From NCBI GenBank assembly GCA_034766995.1, contig CM068323.1, positions 22,704,346 through 22,768,345 of the forward strand: a stretch of DNA of 64,000 nucleotides, in the 5' to 3' direction. This document shows positions 53,716 to 64,000 of this stretch, piece by piece. The DNA comes from Acanthacorydalis orientalis (Eukaryota; Arthropoda; Insecta; Megaloptera; Corydalidae). The notes under the pieces were generated by a model. It made no database searches. It worked only from the letters and a program-made list of their open reading frames with translations, and had not been told where the DNA came from. Numbering within the stretch: the stretch's first letter is position 1; the number at the start of each line of letters is the position of its first letter. The position numbers and the translations under genes are program-made.

Positions 53716-53936
53716 AAAATCTTTTTATAATTTTATTCGTGTAATACAAAATTTATTTCAGTACAGTGAATCGCGGTTGTCTAAATAGTAAAAGAATTTA
53801 ATACCGAAAGTTTAAAACAATATAAATATTAAATCGAATATGTGCTAATGAAACTAGAATGAAAATTAAAAACTTGTAACATCGATTCAAATAAAAATAC
53901 CATTCTATTAAAATCAATTAACTGATATAAACATAC

Positions 53937-54032
53937 CTGTACAGCACTGTTTAAGAAACAGTTATTCTGTCCTGGCGCATTTAGAAGTCCTTTAGTACTT
54001 GTAAAATTTCCCGAATCACGTGACGGAGCCAT
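53937..54032 (-). CDS. USP53/54: USP53/54-like ubiquitin-specific protease, start-codon exon
   Basis: This exon encodes residues 1-32 of a deubiquitinase-family protein. It begins ATGGCTCCGTCACGTG at 54032 and ends CAG at 53937, followed by donor GTATGT. The core TKGLLNAPGQNNCFLNSAVQ is the Cys box of the USP fold. From family knowledge USP53 reads almost the same here, with Glu where this has Ala19 and Ser where it has Asn24. Cys25 is the position of the catalytic cysteine and Gln22/Asn23 flank the oxyanion hole. The start is well supported: TAA lies 12 codons upstream in frame, and no other in-frame ATG lies between. Only 13 residues precede the Cys box, a shorter N-terminus than the vertebrate proteins have. 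Reading beyond the donor gives a spurious longer frame. The next 31 residues lie in the exon at 9922..9830. Confidence 0.95.
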
Positions 54033-54097
54033 TTTGTATATCCAGATTAATACACTTAGATCTCCTTATTAAGTATGTTTCAGCCTCATGGTTTTAC
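54033..54097 (-). other. 5' UTR portion of the start-codon exon, with short uORF
   Basis: A polypyrimidine tract and acceptor (TTTTCTTTTTTTCAG, ending at 54098) define the exon's left boundary on the minus strand, leaving 65 bases of leader before the start codon. Within it an upstream ATG at 54089 opens a 6-codon frame (MRLKHT) closed by TAA at 54069, 36 bases before the main start. This is a classic arrangement for a mild translational brake. The acceptor implies at least one non-coding exon further upstream. Confidence 0.7.
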
Positions 54098-55079
54098 CTG
54101 AAAAAAAGAAAATTTGTTATTTTATATATTTTATGGTATGTATTTATGTATATATATATATATGTATAATGTGTATGCATGTGTATATTTAATATTGTTT
54201 GCAGATATGTGACATATTTTTTAGTTAAAAAATGACGAGGAAAGTTTAAAATATTTATACAGTTGTCCCTCTCGAAAATTATGAATATACTGTAAACTAT
54301 TCAAAAAATTAAACATTATCGACAGTTTCATGCCATAAGGCATGCACAAGCAGCATATACATCTGTTACAAATTCAATAAACCAAAAATAGAAAGACATG
54401 AAAACAATAACAGTACCAAAAAATATTCTTGGCACTACGTTAATATAATGGACATATGTAAATAAACGAATATAATCGATTTATCAGTTATTTTTTGGCA
54501 TACATGCACTGTTCGCATACTGTAAACACATTTCGACATTCTTGTAATCGAAATAAATTATAAATCGACGATTTGAATCTTACATTGAATTTGTAAAATA
54601 TAAATATTGTAATTCGAATTAGATTTAAGATTATAGTGTTTATAACTAACTGTAATTGAAATACTTAATATTTTGATAGTTATTTTTCGCCATAAAATTA
54701 CTTTTTTGCATTATTTCAATAATAAAAGTAATTTTATTTATAAATACATTTAATAGCTATATAGACTTATAATTTAATACAAGTATCAACTGTTCTTGAA
54801 TAAAAAAGTTAATATATTGAACAGTTAATTTTTGTATTAATTTCATACAGATTATCATGAAGGCAGACATGATTAGATTAAAGTAAGGCTTGTACATAAT
54901 CATTCCACATTTAGAAATTTAGGGTAAAAAAATCACTAGGAAAATACATACAAGCACATTTCTCAACCTCAATATATACCTAATATCTGTCAGTCATGTC
55001 ATACACGCAATGAGTTGAAATTATATCCAGACAAAGGATTGTTGTTGTTCACAATGAAATTAAAAACACATTAACATCG

Positions 55080-55501
55080 ACTACGAGTGACGTGAAAAGG
55101 GTGTAAAGGACTGAGATATATCTACACGTTTATCTGTCAAATGTGTTATGGTAAGAATGTGACCTCAGATGAATAACTCCCCCGAAAACACCTCGAAGCG
55201 TTTGTCAAAAGAAATTAAATGTTCAATGTTACAGTTCGAAAAGCATGGAACGCGTGCGGTCGGCTCGTACCTTTCTGTGGTGAGAAAAAAGTATCCCATT
55301 TCAAGAAATATTATCATGTTACGCACATATTTAAGGTTCTTAATCATTAAGTATGAAAGATTAATTGAGTTTATTGACATAATGTTCGAGAATGTTACGT
55401 GCAGTAGCTGTATGTTTTCTTTTTTCCAGTTATCAACTTACGATGTACATTCGACGATTCAGAGAACCGTAATTGGCTTTTTTTTATTAAACAATGTTTA
55501 A
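55080..55501 (+). other. GC island with the longest non-repeat ORF, 110 codons
   Basis: Raised GC from 55080 to about 55300. A plus-strand ATG at 55169, just after CCTCAG, opens 110 codons (starting MNNSPENTSKRLSKEIK) to a TAA at 55501, with AATAAA 25 bases later. The first 45 residues have ordinary composition; the rest is Ile/Leu/Phe-rich, as expected from AT-rich DNA. I recognise no family. A frame this long could occur once by chance in 64 kb. It lies antisense to the protease, about 1.1 kb upstream of its start exon. Confidence 0.22.
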
Positions 55502-56018
55502 ATAGATTTTAAAATGAAAATTAAATAAATTGTCAATCTAAATGAGAAAAACAATTATATGCAAAAGAATGCTCATTCTAAGAAGTATTTTCAACCAATT
55601 ACAGACTCCGCATAATAATAAACTAGCTATAAAATCTTAGTTTTTAATTATAACATCACAAACATTTATTTATTCATAATATAAATAATATTACTTCTTT
55701 TTATGTTATGCATAATATTATTTCGAGAAATAAGAAAAATAAATTAATTTTCATGACAAATTTAACTGAAGCACAATGAAATGAATCATACACTTATGAC
55801 TATAATATTATACTGATATATTTATTCTCATTCGCTGTTTACAAGGATTAAAACATAAAGAGGAATTCGCAATTAGATGTTACATAAATTATGTTCTATA
55901 ACGTTTGATGTTTGTCTTTTTAATTACACTAAAATCAGGTCAGGTGAAATGAAATTCGTTTATGTAACGTAATATTGGTTTGTTTTATTGGTGAAATCAG
56001 ATCGGTAAAAAATGTCCA

Positions 56019-56019
<1 letters not shown>

Positions 56020-56073
<54 letters not shown>
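56020..56073. repeat. (AT)n microsatellite
   Basis: AT tract of about 54 bases. A 117-codon plus-strand frame that runs through it depends on the repeat. Confidence 0.95.
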
Positions 56074-56075
<2 letters not shown>

Positions 56076-56893
56076 CCATAAATGTACCCAGAGATCTATT
56101 AAAAAATGTATCAAAAGCGAATTTACATCAAATGTCGATTACGTAATACAGCTCAATATAAAAGAACTTGTGTGTGTAGTCTTTTGGGAAATAATAGCAT
56201 ATGGCACGGTGCATTTCAGTTTGCCACATGCCAATAATTATTTTAACTGCTGTCAAAATACACCTTTCCACCATGTGTTTTCGTTCTCATCGATGACATG
56301 TGGGGATCATATCAAGCGAAAACGTTAACATCTTCCGTGAATTCAATTCTCTCTAACATTGAACTGCATACGGAACGCGTGCCATAAACGCTATCTTTAT
56401 TTAACATCACGACCGTTTCTTTTTTATATTAAAATGTTAATTGACACAATAAAACTAGAACGACGCCGAATACACGTTGTGTTTCTAGTAGATACTTTTA
56501 TTGGTGTTTGAATCGCAGATTGGTCTTTCAGATAAAATGTCTGCGATTTTAACTTTCAAATCAGAGTTGGTTTTATAAGAAATAACGAGTTTTATTGTAT
56601 ACAGTTCTATCTGGTAGGTCTGAACATTAACAGATTTACTTTTTTTTATATAAACGTTTACCACATACTTTGATGTCTTCAGTATTCATTCTATGCGGTC
56701 CTGCATTTATATTCTGTTTATTTACAAGTACATTCAATGTTAATACCATCTAAATACCAATTCGAACCAATATATACTTTAAAATCGTATATAACACTAG
56801 ATTTTAATTATATCCTTATAACAGCACACACAAATAAGAAGAAACTTTTAATCCCCATAGAAATAATTAAGCATAAAACGTAAGAAAACAATT

Positions 56894-56957
56894 ATTCCTG
56901 TAATGAGAATCGAACCAGAAAAACAGGAACGAGGTATCCTAACCACTAGACAATAGT
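56894..56957 (-). pseudogene. Decayed tRNA-Glu-like sequence
   Basis: On the minus strand GTCTAGTGGTTAGGATACC is the tRNA-Glu D-arm and A box, and CTGGTTCGATTCTCATTAC carries a consensus B box. The anticodon arm between them is shortened and does not pair, and the acceptor stem is lost. It is the only tRNA relic here on the minus strand. Confidence 0.6.
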
Positions 56958-57319
56958 CTATTGTGCGTACAATGTGATATATAAGGCGACTTCTTGAGCT
57001 GTTGGAACAGTATAACTTTTAATTTAAAATAAAAATACATTATACAGCGAAAGACAAAGTAATTAAATGGGAAATGCACACAACTAATCAAGTAAGAATA
57101 TTATTTCTTAATGGCATGTATAACGTAGACAACATTAAAATACAGTTATCTATTAATTTAAAACAATTTAAAACACGAATGAATCTTAATTAAAAATATA
57201 CCTTCATGAATTTCTATATCGGAAAAGCAGTAAATCATTTTAATTAATATATTTAAATATTATGCAAAGACTAAGATTAAATAAATCGATGATAATAAAT
57301 TCCGTTATATTAAAATCAG

Positions 57320-57321
<2 letters not shown>

Positions 57322-57388
<67 letters not shown>
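57322..57388. repeat. (AT)n microsatellite
   Basis: AT tract of about 67 bases followed by an AGA-rich stretch. Confidence 0.95.
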
Positions 57389-57389
<1 letters not shown>

Positions 57390-57503
57390 AAGAGATGAAA
57401 AGAGAGAAAAATAAATAGATTTTCGTTCTTTAGGTAGACTTGTATAAAAGACAAACTAATCAAATAATGTTATGAATAAAAAACATCTGCAGGTATGAAA
57501 TCA

Positions 57504-57544
<41 letters not shown>
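57504..57544. repeat. (AT)n microsatellite
   Basis: AT tract of about 41 bases. Confidence 0.95.
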
Positions 57545-57546
<2 letters not shown>

Positions 57547-58524
57547 AACAGTTCAATGAATCGAATACATACAGTATGGAAATGTAAAACTATATTAATG
57601 GTATATGCTCCCTTCTCGGATGATATTATACATCAAAGTAACAAGGCTCATTCAATTTCGACATGTGCGTTTTCATAAAGAATTGAAACGATGACATGTA
57701 CGAGATGTGTATATTTTTTTGTAAGGTTTCTAAATATCAAATTGCAGACGTCATTTGGCATTATATCGTATTGTAGCAAAAATCAATTAGAAATAGTCTA
57801 CAGAAAGCACATAACACGTTCCTTGTGTATCATTATTAAGTGACAGGTGTATAACAGAAGAGAACGATAAGAATGAACACAAAATTATTATTAGATGTAC
57901 GAGAGACCGTGTCTATTTTAAGCCGTTTTTTTGAAATATGTATACTTTTATACTTTTACTTTTATATAATATTTATATTGATGTTTTTATTAACGGTAAC
58001 TCAAATGTATTAAATATACACACTGATTGACAAAAACTGATAATTATCTATTATTTCTAGATATCATATTCTTAAAAACCAGATATTACAGTTTTATGAA
58101 AAATTTAATAAAAAAATAAATAATAATCATAAACTAAGTATTTATTTGTATCAAGATTTATCAATCATTTCATACCTTATTTGTATTGAGAAACTACTTC
58201 TCCTTAATAGTATGTTTATTTACGTTTGTTTGAATAATTAAATTTTACAAAAGACAGATATTCAATATATTTACTTATAGTGATGTGAAATTTATTATAA
58301 ACTGTTTTAAATTCAAATCGAGTAATTATTAAAAATGTCTATCAGTCGAAAAATGAAAATTTCTTAGTTTTATAAATTAGAAAGTTTACAACCTGAAATA
58401 ATGTTTTCAGATGTTTTCAATAATATCTTGTTTACATTTAAAATCAGTTTGTATTGTGATTGGAAAGATGTACAATTAAAGTAATAACTGCAATGTATTT
58501 TAAAATATTAAATAAATTTGTAAA

Positions 58525-58553
58525 TTATATATATATATATATATATACACACG
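58525..58553. repeat. (AT)n(AC)n microsatellite
   Basis: Short AT run ending in ACACAC. Confidence 0.9.
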
Positions 58554-59429
58554 AAAATAATGAAAAAGTATTTTACAATAAACTATACTTGGACTTCACA
58601 TATGGGTACAAAAAAAATTAAAAAATACACATATTTTCAAGAAGACGTTTAAAATCAAAAATACCTGTAAATCGATAGCCTGAAAGTTAATTTCATATAA
58701 ATTTATATTGGTATAGTCAACAATCATACGGCTTCTCAGAGATAATAAGGTCGTTCACGGACATAAGAAGACCTTAATAAAAACATATAGAGTTGAATAT
58801 ACAATTTATGCATTTTAATCTTAATTTTATTCAATGATAGCCAAGAACTCCTGTTTTGTATTTTTAAATCATTCATTCATTTCTCAAGGTTTTGATATTA
58901 CTACTTACTGAAATATATTCGATTCGAATTAATAAAAAAAATATAAAAGTATAGATTTGTATAAATTGCACGAAATAAAAATTAATAAAACATGAATTCA
59001 TAGTTTGCAGATTTGTACTTTAATGGATTTGTCAGAATTTAACATATATTTATCTTTGTAGGAAGTGATTTCAATCACGGTTTTTTTGACATTAAATTAG
59101 GAAATTAATTATAAAAAGCTTTTTCTAAACATGTAAACGTATGTATCATTAAAATATTATTAGCTGATAAATTTGTTTAATTGAACATTCTACTGAATTA
59201 CTTAGAGTCAGATATAGTTAAATAGAAACATACATGTAAAATCTTTGCTGTTATATTTACATAAGAAAAAAAATATCATAAATAAATATTTACAGGGAAT
59301 AAATTCAAACGAAACCATGTGTAGTTTGTTTCCATGAATCGTGTTTTTGAACATTTTTTTGGATTTAAAAACTGGTTTTCCGATACAGAAGATTGATTTC
59401 AATGTCAGGCGAGTATCGTAAACAGTAAG

Positions 59430-59680
59430 TTAGTGTAAAAAAAGCCTCGCCTTAAACCCTAACACAGGTACCATTCGCAGAAAAAAAAACAGCCATTGTA
59501 AGCGAGGTATATATTTATTTCTGATCAGTATTCACTGATACTACCCGGTGCCATCTGGTTGCTTTTGTTGCACTTTTAGGTGGCTCATCGCGCGGTAATT
59601 AGTTAGGATTAGTACACCTGCTGAGTGGTTTTGGAGCAGATGTGTAGACGATTGCGTGAGTCACGTGCGTAAAATTAATA
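59430..59680. other. GC-richer island, possible enhancer or 5' exon
   Basis: About 250 bases of raised GC with several recognisable binding-site cores: ACAGCCATTGTAA (Sox-type ATTGT), GGTAATTAGTTAGG (homeodomain-type TAATTA), TGAGTCACGTGCG (AP-1 and E-box overlapping) and two near-identical TCAGTATTCACTGATACTAC half-sites. On the minus strand a 15-codon frame ends at CACCGGGTAGTA. A regulatory element or a non-coding first exon of the protease are both possible. Confidence 0.25.
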
Positions 59681-60369
59681 GATAATATAAAATAGTGACA
59701 TTGAAAGCTGCATAGTTAATTGGTTATTTGCTTTTCACTTTGATTCTTCAAGGTTTATTTATTATATGTACATTTCTCTAACACAGATTCTAATACAATA
59801 CAATAAAATGATAAATATATTACATAAAATTGAATCGAAATTAAACTACACCCAGTTTTTAAGATATCAGTTTATAAATTAATACATACACTACATTTTA
59901 TTGTTAAATTTAAACATATGCCAAAGGTATCAATTGAATTTGCAAATATTTATTAAAGCTGAAATGTAATTTATTATAAGAAGAGAAAATTTCTATATTT
60001 AACATCTATTATGTATAAAAATTCGTATTAGTTTACTTAAAGAAATAAATGATTTAAATTTAGAAATCAATAAATAAATATAAACAGTCAAGGAGTTCTA
60101 ACTACTAACTGACAAAATAGTATAAATCTAAACGTTTAATGCTTGTACATAACTTACACAAATGAGCATGAAACAACCTTTTACACATCTTAAACAGCAA
60201 TATACTAATATGGAACATATTCCATTTATCTACATTATAGCTGGATGCGTTACTCTCAGGGATTTGAACAGCTTTCCACTGATTTCTTTCATTTATGAAC
60301 TCGTCGATAAACTAACCTTACATAAGAACGATACGAAAAAGGTCGACAGGGTAGTAATTTGTTTTAAGT

Positions 60370-60560
60370 AAAGGTCTCTAATGTGTTTTCAAGTTTGACA
60401 TTTGATGACGACGCCCGAAGGCACGTTCATAACATAAACCATTCCGTAAATGTCAGAAAATTGATAGTTTGTGAAGTGTTTTAAGAATTACGGCGACAGA
60501 GAAGTTTTTAGAGCGGGGTAGGCGTGTTTTATTCGAATCTCCGCTGTTTCAAAGTTAAAT
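60370..60560. other. Weak GC-richer island
   Basis: Contains GACGACGCCCGAAGGCACG and AGAGCGGGGTAGGCGTG in about 190 bases. A 69-codon plus-strand frame ends at its left edge but lies mostly in AT-rich sequence. No gene is called. Confidence 0.12.
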
Positions 60561-61201
60561 ATCATGTTAACAATATGTAAATAAATAGATGTAGTATATG
60601 GGACCATGAAGTGGGATTTATGTTCATACGTTGATTGGTTCTAGGGTTGAAAAGTAGACATTATCAAATTGGAAAACTATGTGTATTTGATATAAAACTT
60701 AAACCGAATGAGAAGAAACAATCATCCATATACAACTGAACACTTCTAAAATATTAAATACTACATAAAACAGAGTAATTAAATATAAATTATCCATGTG
60801 AGAAAATAAGTAAGAACAGGAATTTTAAACGGTTTGAATGATTTCTTCTTTGATTTTATTTTTCTTTAGAAATACGATTTCAAACATGTCAAGAAACTGA
60901 ATATGTATTCATTTCCATACACCATTATAATTTTAACCTTGATCTTATATTTATAAACAGTAAATGCATTTATATAGAATATACAAAGATCAATATTCTG
61001 AACGGTAAACAAATTTATAGACTTTCTAAAAAGAACAGCAACATTTTTCAAATTATTAATGTACGGATATGAATCTGCAGTTCAATAAATTGTTAAAAAG
61101 TTGATTACGACTTCAGTAGTAAATTTTTGTGTTTAATATACATCTTTAAATAAATTTTATTAACTTAAAAGGAACGACATTAAAATATGACACTGTAATA
61201 T

Positions 61202-61205
<4 letters not shown>

Positions 61206-61280
<75 letters not shown>
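61206..61280. repeat. Compound (AC)n(AT)n microsatellite
   Basis: About 28 bases of AC repeat followed by about 47 bases of AT repeat, the clearest compound tract in the window. Confidence 0.95.
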
Positions 61281-61284
<4 letters not shown>

Positions 61285-61826
61285 AAACATTTGGCAACCG
61301 TTAAAATACATCTATAGGTAGATATATTGGTTTATATAGCTAATATATTAAAAGAATAAATTTAAAAGAACTGTTGCAACAACTGTTTCTTTGAAACATG
61401 TCTTTTAAAATAATTTGCATAGGAAATATACTTAAGTCTGTGTGAGTCACCTGAGGAAACAAAAAAGGAAACAAAAGAGTCAACTTCCTACATGCTCTGT
61501 TTATTTGATGTTTATACAGGTGTGTCTAGTTTCATGACGAATTGCATGTTTCATCTTTTTTTTTATCCAAGAACACTTGAAGTCACCCAAATTTCGTTAA
61601 AGTATCTTATATGTTTATATTTTAAAAATACACACATTCTAGGTATTTTTTCTTGTTTCAACTTTTTCTATAATGTTTAAAAGGTTATCAAGATATTTAA
61701 ACATACTAATGGATTCACTAAAATAGTCATTAAAAATGACACGAATTTCGTTTGCTTCAGTGAACACTTATATAACATCAAATTCATTAAATGAAAAAAT
61801 AAAATGTTTGATTAACTTATATCTTT

Positions 61827-61862
61827 CACACACACACACGTATATATATATATATATATATA
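61827..61862. repeat. Compound (AC)n(AT)n microsatellite
   Basis: A short AC run, one CG, then an AT run. Confidence 0.95.
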
Positions 61863-62007
61863 TTGAGTCTAGAAATAAATATGTTATAACATTTTTTATT
61901 TACATTTTTCTTATTTTATCATGTTTAAACTACCATGTTTGTTACTTACGTACATAAAAATAGAATTTAAATACGATGGTAACATATTTACTCATCAAAC
62001 GTTTAAA

Positions 62008-62011
<4 letters not shown>

Positions 62012-62060
<49 letters not shown>
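62012..62060. repeat. (AT)n microsatellite
   Basis: AT tract of about 49 bases. Confidence 0.95.
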
Positions 62061-62062
<2 letters not shown>

Positions 62063-62479
62063 AAAAAGTCAACAAGAGTACATTGCACTTAGGAAGAGAC
62101 ATAAATAATATATATGGTGATCATTCAAACGTGCAATGTTGGTGCTATTTTTGACTAACTAATTGAATAATGTCAACATTCATTTCAGTACGTGCAGCAC
62201 CACAATTGTGCAGAGTTCAGGTTAATCATTATAATAAATACAAATTAAATAATTCAGTCAGTTCAAATAAACAATCTGGGATGAAAACAACGACCGCAAG
62301 TCAATTTTCTAAAAATAATTAGAACTATTATCCAAAATAAAAACGATGCGGAAACAAGAAAAAAAATCGTACCGAGACATAAAAAAGTACGTTTTATGTT
62401 TATAGTTAAAATACAGCGACCGTATAATAAAATAAAATTGTGTTTTATTATATTTCGAGCCACTAAAAAAAAAAAATCT

Positions 62480-62720
62480 TCTAGTTCAAGATCCAGACAT
62501 GTTTTTAAGACCTGTTTGAATATTCCGTGCGGACACCTGCCCTTGAACCAACCACCAGTTGCACGAAAATCAAAAATAAGGGGGAGAAAAGGTGCACATG
62601 AAGCTACTTTAATATATTTTTTTTCTTATAGGTAAGCACAAGGTGCACGTTTATGTAGCAGGTTAAACGTCACGCATGGGTAAAGTTGTTAAGAGTTAAC
62701 TGTCACGTTAGGTTCTTCTA
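62480..62720. other. GC-richer island with repeated GGTGCAC
   Basis: AAAAGGTGCACATG and ACAAGGTGCACGTTTATG repeat the same core about 50 bases apart. CACCTGCCC and CATGGG add further binding-site-like strings. TTTTTTTTCTTATAGGTAAGC between the two cores matches both an acceptor and a donor consensus. No frame is convincing. Confidence 0.18.
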
Positions 62721-63473
62721 ATAATAGATGTGTAGGTTATTCCATTGTGCTTCTATATACAAGAATCAATGTAAGCACATAAAAAATATAAAGCTGAAGG
62801 GATGCGTTGATGGAATATCGTGTGTGTCTGATAATTTTACAGACCGGTTTTAAATGGCCATTACAGAAGATAAAACTATGATCGTGATGACACTGATATA
62901 TTTAGGATACTTTTATCATAGTTCTGTCAAGACTGTTAAATATTAGACCATATAACACAAACCTAATATATAATACACAATAGTTAAATTCAGATTATTT
63001 CAGTTATTTTGTTACATTTAAAGATTTATAATCTCAAAGAATAAAACAATTTCAACAAACAGTTTTAAAAACAATCCGTTATTGTTTCCTAGTGCTGTAT
63101 TAATTTCTAATCAACACATCTCTAATTATTTCGGCATATTTCTAAGATGTGTAATAAAGCGTGAAATAATTTTTAATTATAAGCTACAAGCTTGATAATA
63201 ACATCATTAAGGTCGAATAAAAAATATCTAGAATCTTTCGCGCTTACTTAGCTACACATCATTCTTTGAGACCTATCTAAAACCTTTTTCAACATCGCAA
63301 AAAATACGAATCAAATTTATATGCACTATTAAAAATAACTAGGTTTCTGTTTCAATAAAAACTATTCATAGAGATTAAATAATCGTTTATATTATTTAAC
63401 AGATGTCATTTAATTATGTATTCTAGTTTAATATAGATAATTTACTTAAACTGATATGAATTTTATGTTAATT

Positions 63474-63479
<6 letters not shown>

Positions 63480-63556
<77 letters not shown>

Positions 63557-63559
63557 GTG
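63480..63559. repeat. Compound (AT)n(GTAT)n microsatellite
   Basis: AT run of about 64 bases passing into four GTAT units. Confidence 0.95.
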
Positions 63560-64000
63560 TCTGTGAATTGTAAATTGATGTAAAATTGTTGCACGAATTA
63601 ATACAAAATGAGAAAATATTATTTTCTAAAAATCAATTTAAATTTGTGCAATGCACATCGAATTCTTTAATCATGATTTCATTTTTATGGTTCTACTGAA
63701 AATTAAATAGATCAATGATGTTTTTTAGTAATTTTACAATTTTTCACTTTTGACGAGGTGTTTATCAACATACAATTGGTTGCAGTACGATTTCAAAATC
63801 ATATACAGCATCAATTCGTTACTGGTTAAGAGAAATTTATAAGAAATAAATGTTATGATATTTTATTAAAGCTAGTTGAATAAATTTATCAAAATTATAC
63901 AAGAAATTATAAAACGCAAATAGATAAAACTTGTTTTTATTAAAGTAATAAATTATTTTCTGTTCTCTAATTATTTTTCTTGCCTTCAGATTTAAATATC

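Larger units (their letters stand above)
9923..53936 (-). other. 44-kb phase-0 intron of the USP53/54-like gene
   Basis: The intron is bounded by donor GTATGT at 53936 (after codon 32, CAG) and acceptor AG at 9923 (before codon 33, GTC), 44,014 bases in all. The peptide across the junction, NSAVQ-VLWHLD, is continuous in the family, so no coding exon is missing between them. The filling is AT-rich spacer, long AT tracts, one tandem satellite, one tRNA gene, several decayed tRNAs and scattered GC-richer islands. Stretches not listed separately, such as 10.0-11.1, 25.2-27.8, 33.7-35.7, 36.0-38.2 and 44.3-46.4 kb, show me only AT-rich sequence with no gene. Confidence 0.9.
54098..64000 (-). other. 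Upstream intron or 5' flank of the USP53/54-like gene
   Basis: To the right of the acceptor at 54098 the sequence should be a 5' UTR intron, then a first exon and promoter, but I cannot place that exon. Candidate islands with raised GC lie near 55.1-55.3, 56.3-56.5, 59.4-59.7, 60.4-60.6 and 62.5-62.7 kb. The rest is AT-rich spacer and microsatellites with nothing else recognisable. Confidence 0.5.

Noticed and set aside
53829..53936. Continuation of the start-codon exon frame beyond residue 32
   Set aside because: It reads past a consensus donor (GTATGT) into AT-rich intron, and the family sequence continues in the exon at 9922 instead.
62263..62635. Two opposing ORFs, minus 66 and plus 79 codons
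   Set aside because: They overlap each other, the plus one ends at a sequence resembling a splice acceptor, and neither product is recognisable.
1..64000. Transposable-element proteins, integrated viral genes, CRISPR arrays
   Set aside because: No reverse transcriptase, transposase, integrase or viral motif was seen in any frame, and no spaced direct repeats of CRISPR type exist. Old, unrecognisable element fragments cannot be excluded.

Overview
The window is about three quarters A+T by eye, has spliceosomal introns, a tRNA-Val gene of metazoan type and dozens of long (AT)n tracts. It comes from an animal nuclear genome. An insect or other arthropod is my best guess, from the tRNA-Val sequence and the AT-rich, CpG-tolerant composition, but nothing here proves the clade. 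There are no bacterial-style genes, operons or CRISPR arrays, and I recognise no transposon proteins.

The backbone is one large minus-strand gene for a ubiquitin-specific protease of the USP53/USP54 subfamily (fly relative: echinus). Two coding exons can be read to the base. The first, 54032..53937, holds the start codon and the Cys-box ending GQNNCFLNSAVQ. The second, 9922..9830, begins [12 protein letters not shown] and ends CIFCALK. They join codon to codon across a 44,014-base phase-0 intron that fills most of the window. A splice acceptor at 54098 shows that the start-codon exon also carries 5' UTR, so a non-coding first exon should lie further right. The remaining exons of the protease lie left of position 1.

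The intron and flanks hold (i) more than 35 AT microsatellites, some compound with AC/GT; (ii) a tandem satellite with a period near 313 bp at about 48.46-49.66 kb; (iii) an intact tRNA-Val(AAC) gene at 38.5 kb on the plus strand, antisense to the protease; (iv) a scatter of decayed tRNA-like sequences (Lys, Asp, Gly, Glu types), nearly all on the plus strand; (v) short islands of clearly higher GC that may be enhancers, promoters, small exons or small-ORF genes.

The most interesting island is 47.41-47.74 kb on the minus strand. There a TATA box, a 58-codon ORF, its stop and a close AATAAA lie in order, like a compact nested gene inside the protease intron. It matches nothing I recognise and is offered as a candidate only. 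Everything else is AT-rich intronic or intergenic sequence in which I see no gene.
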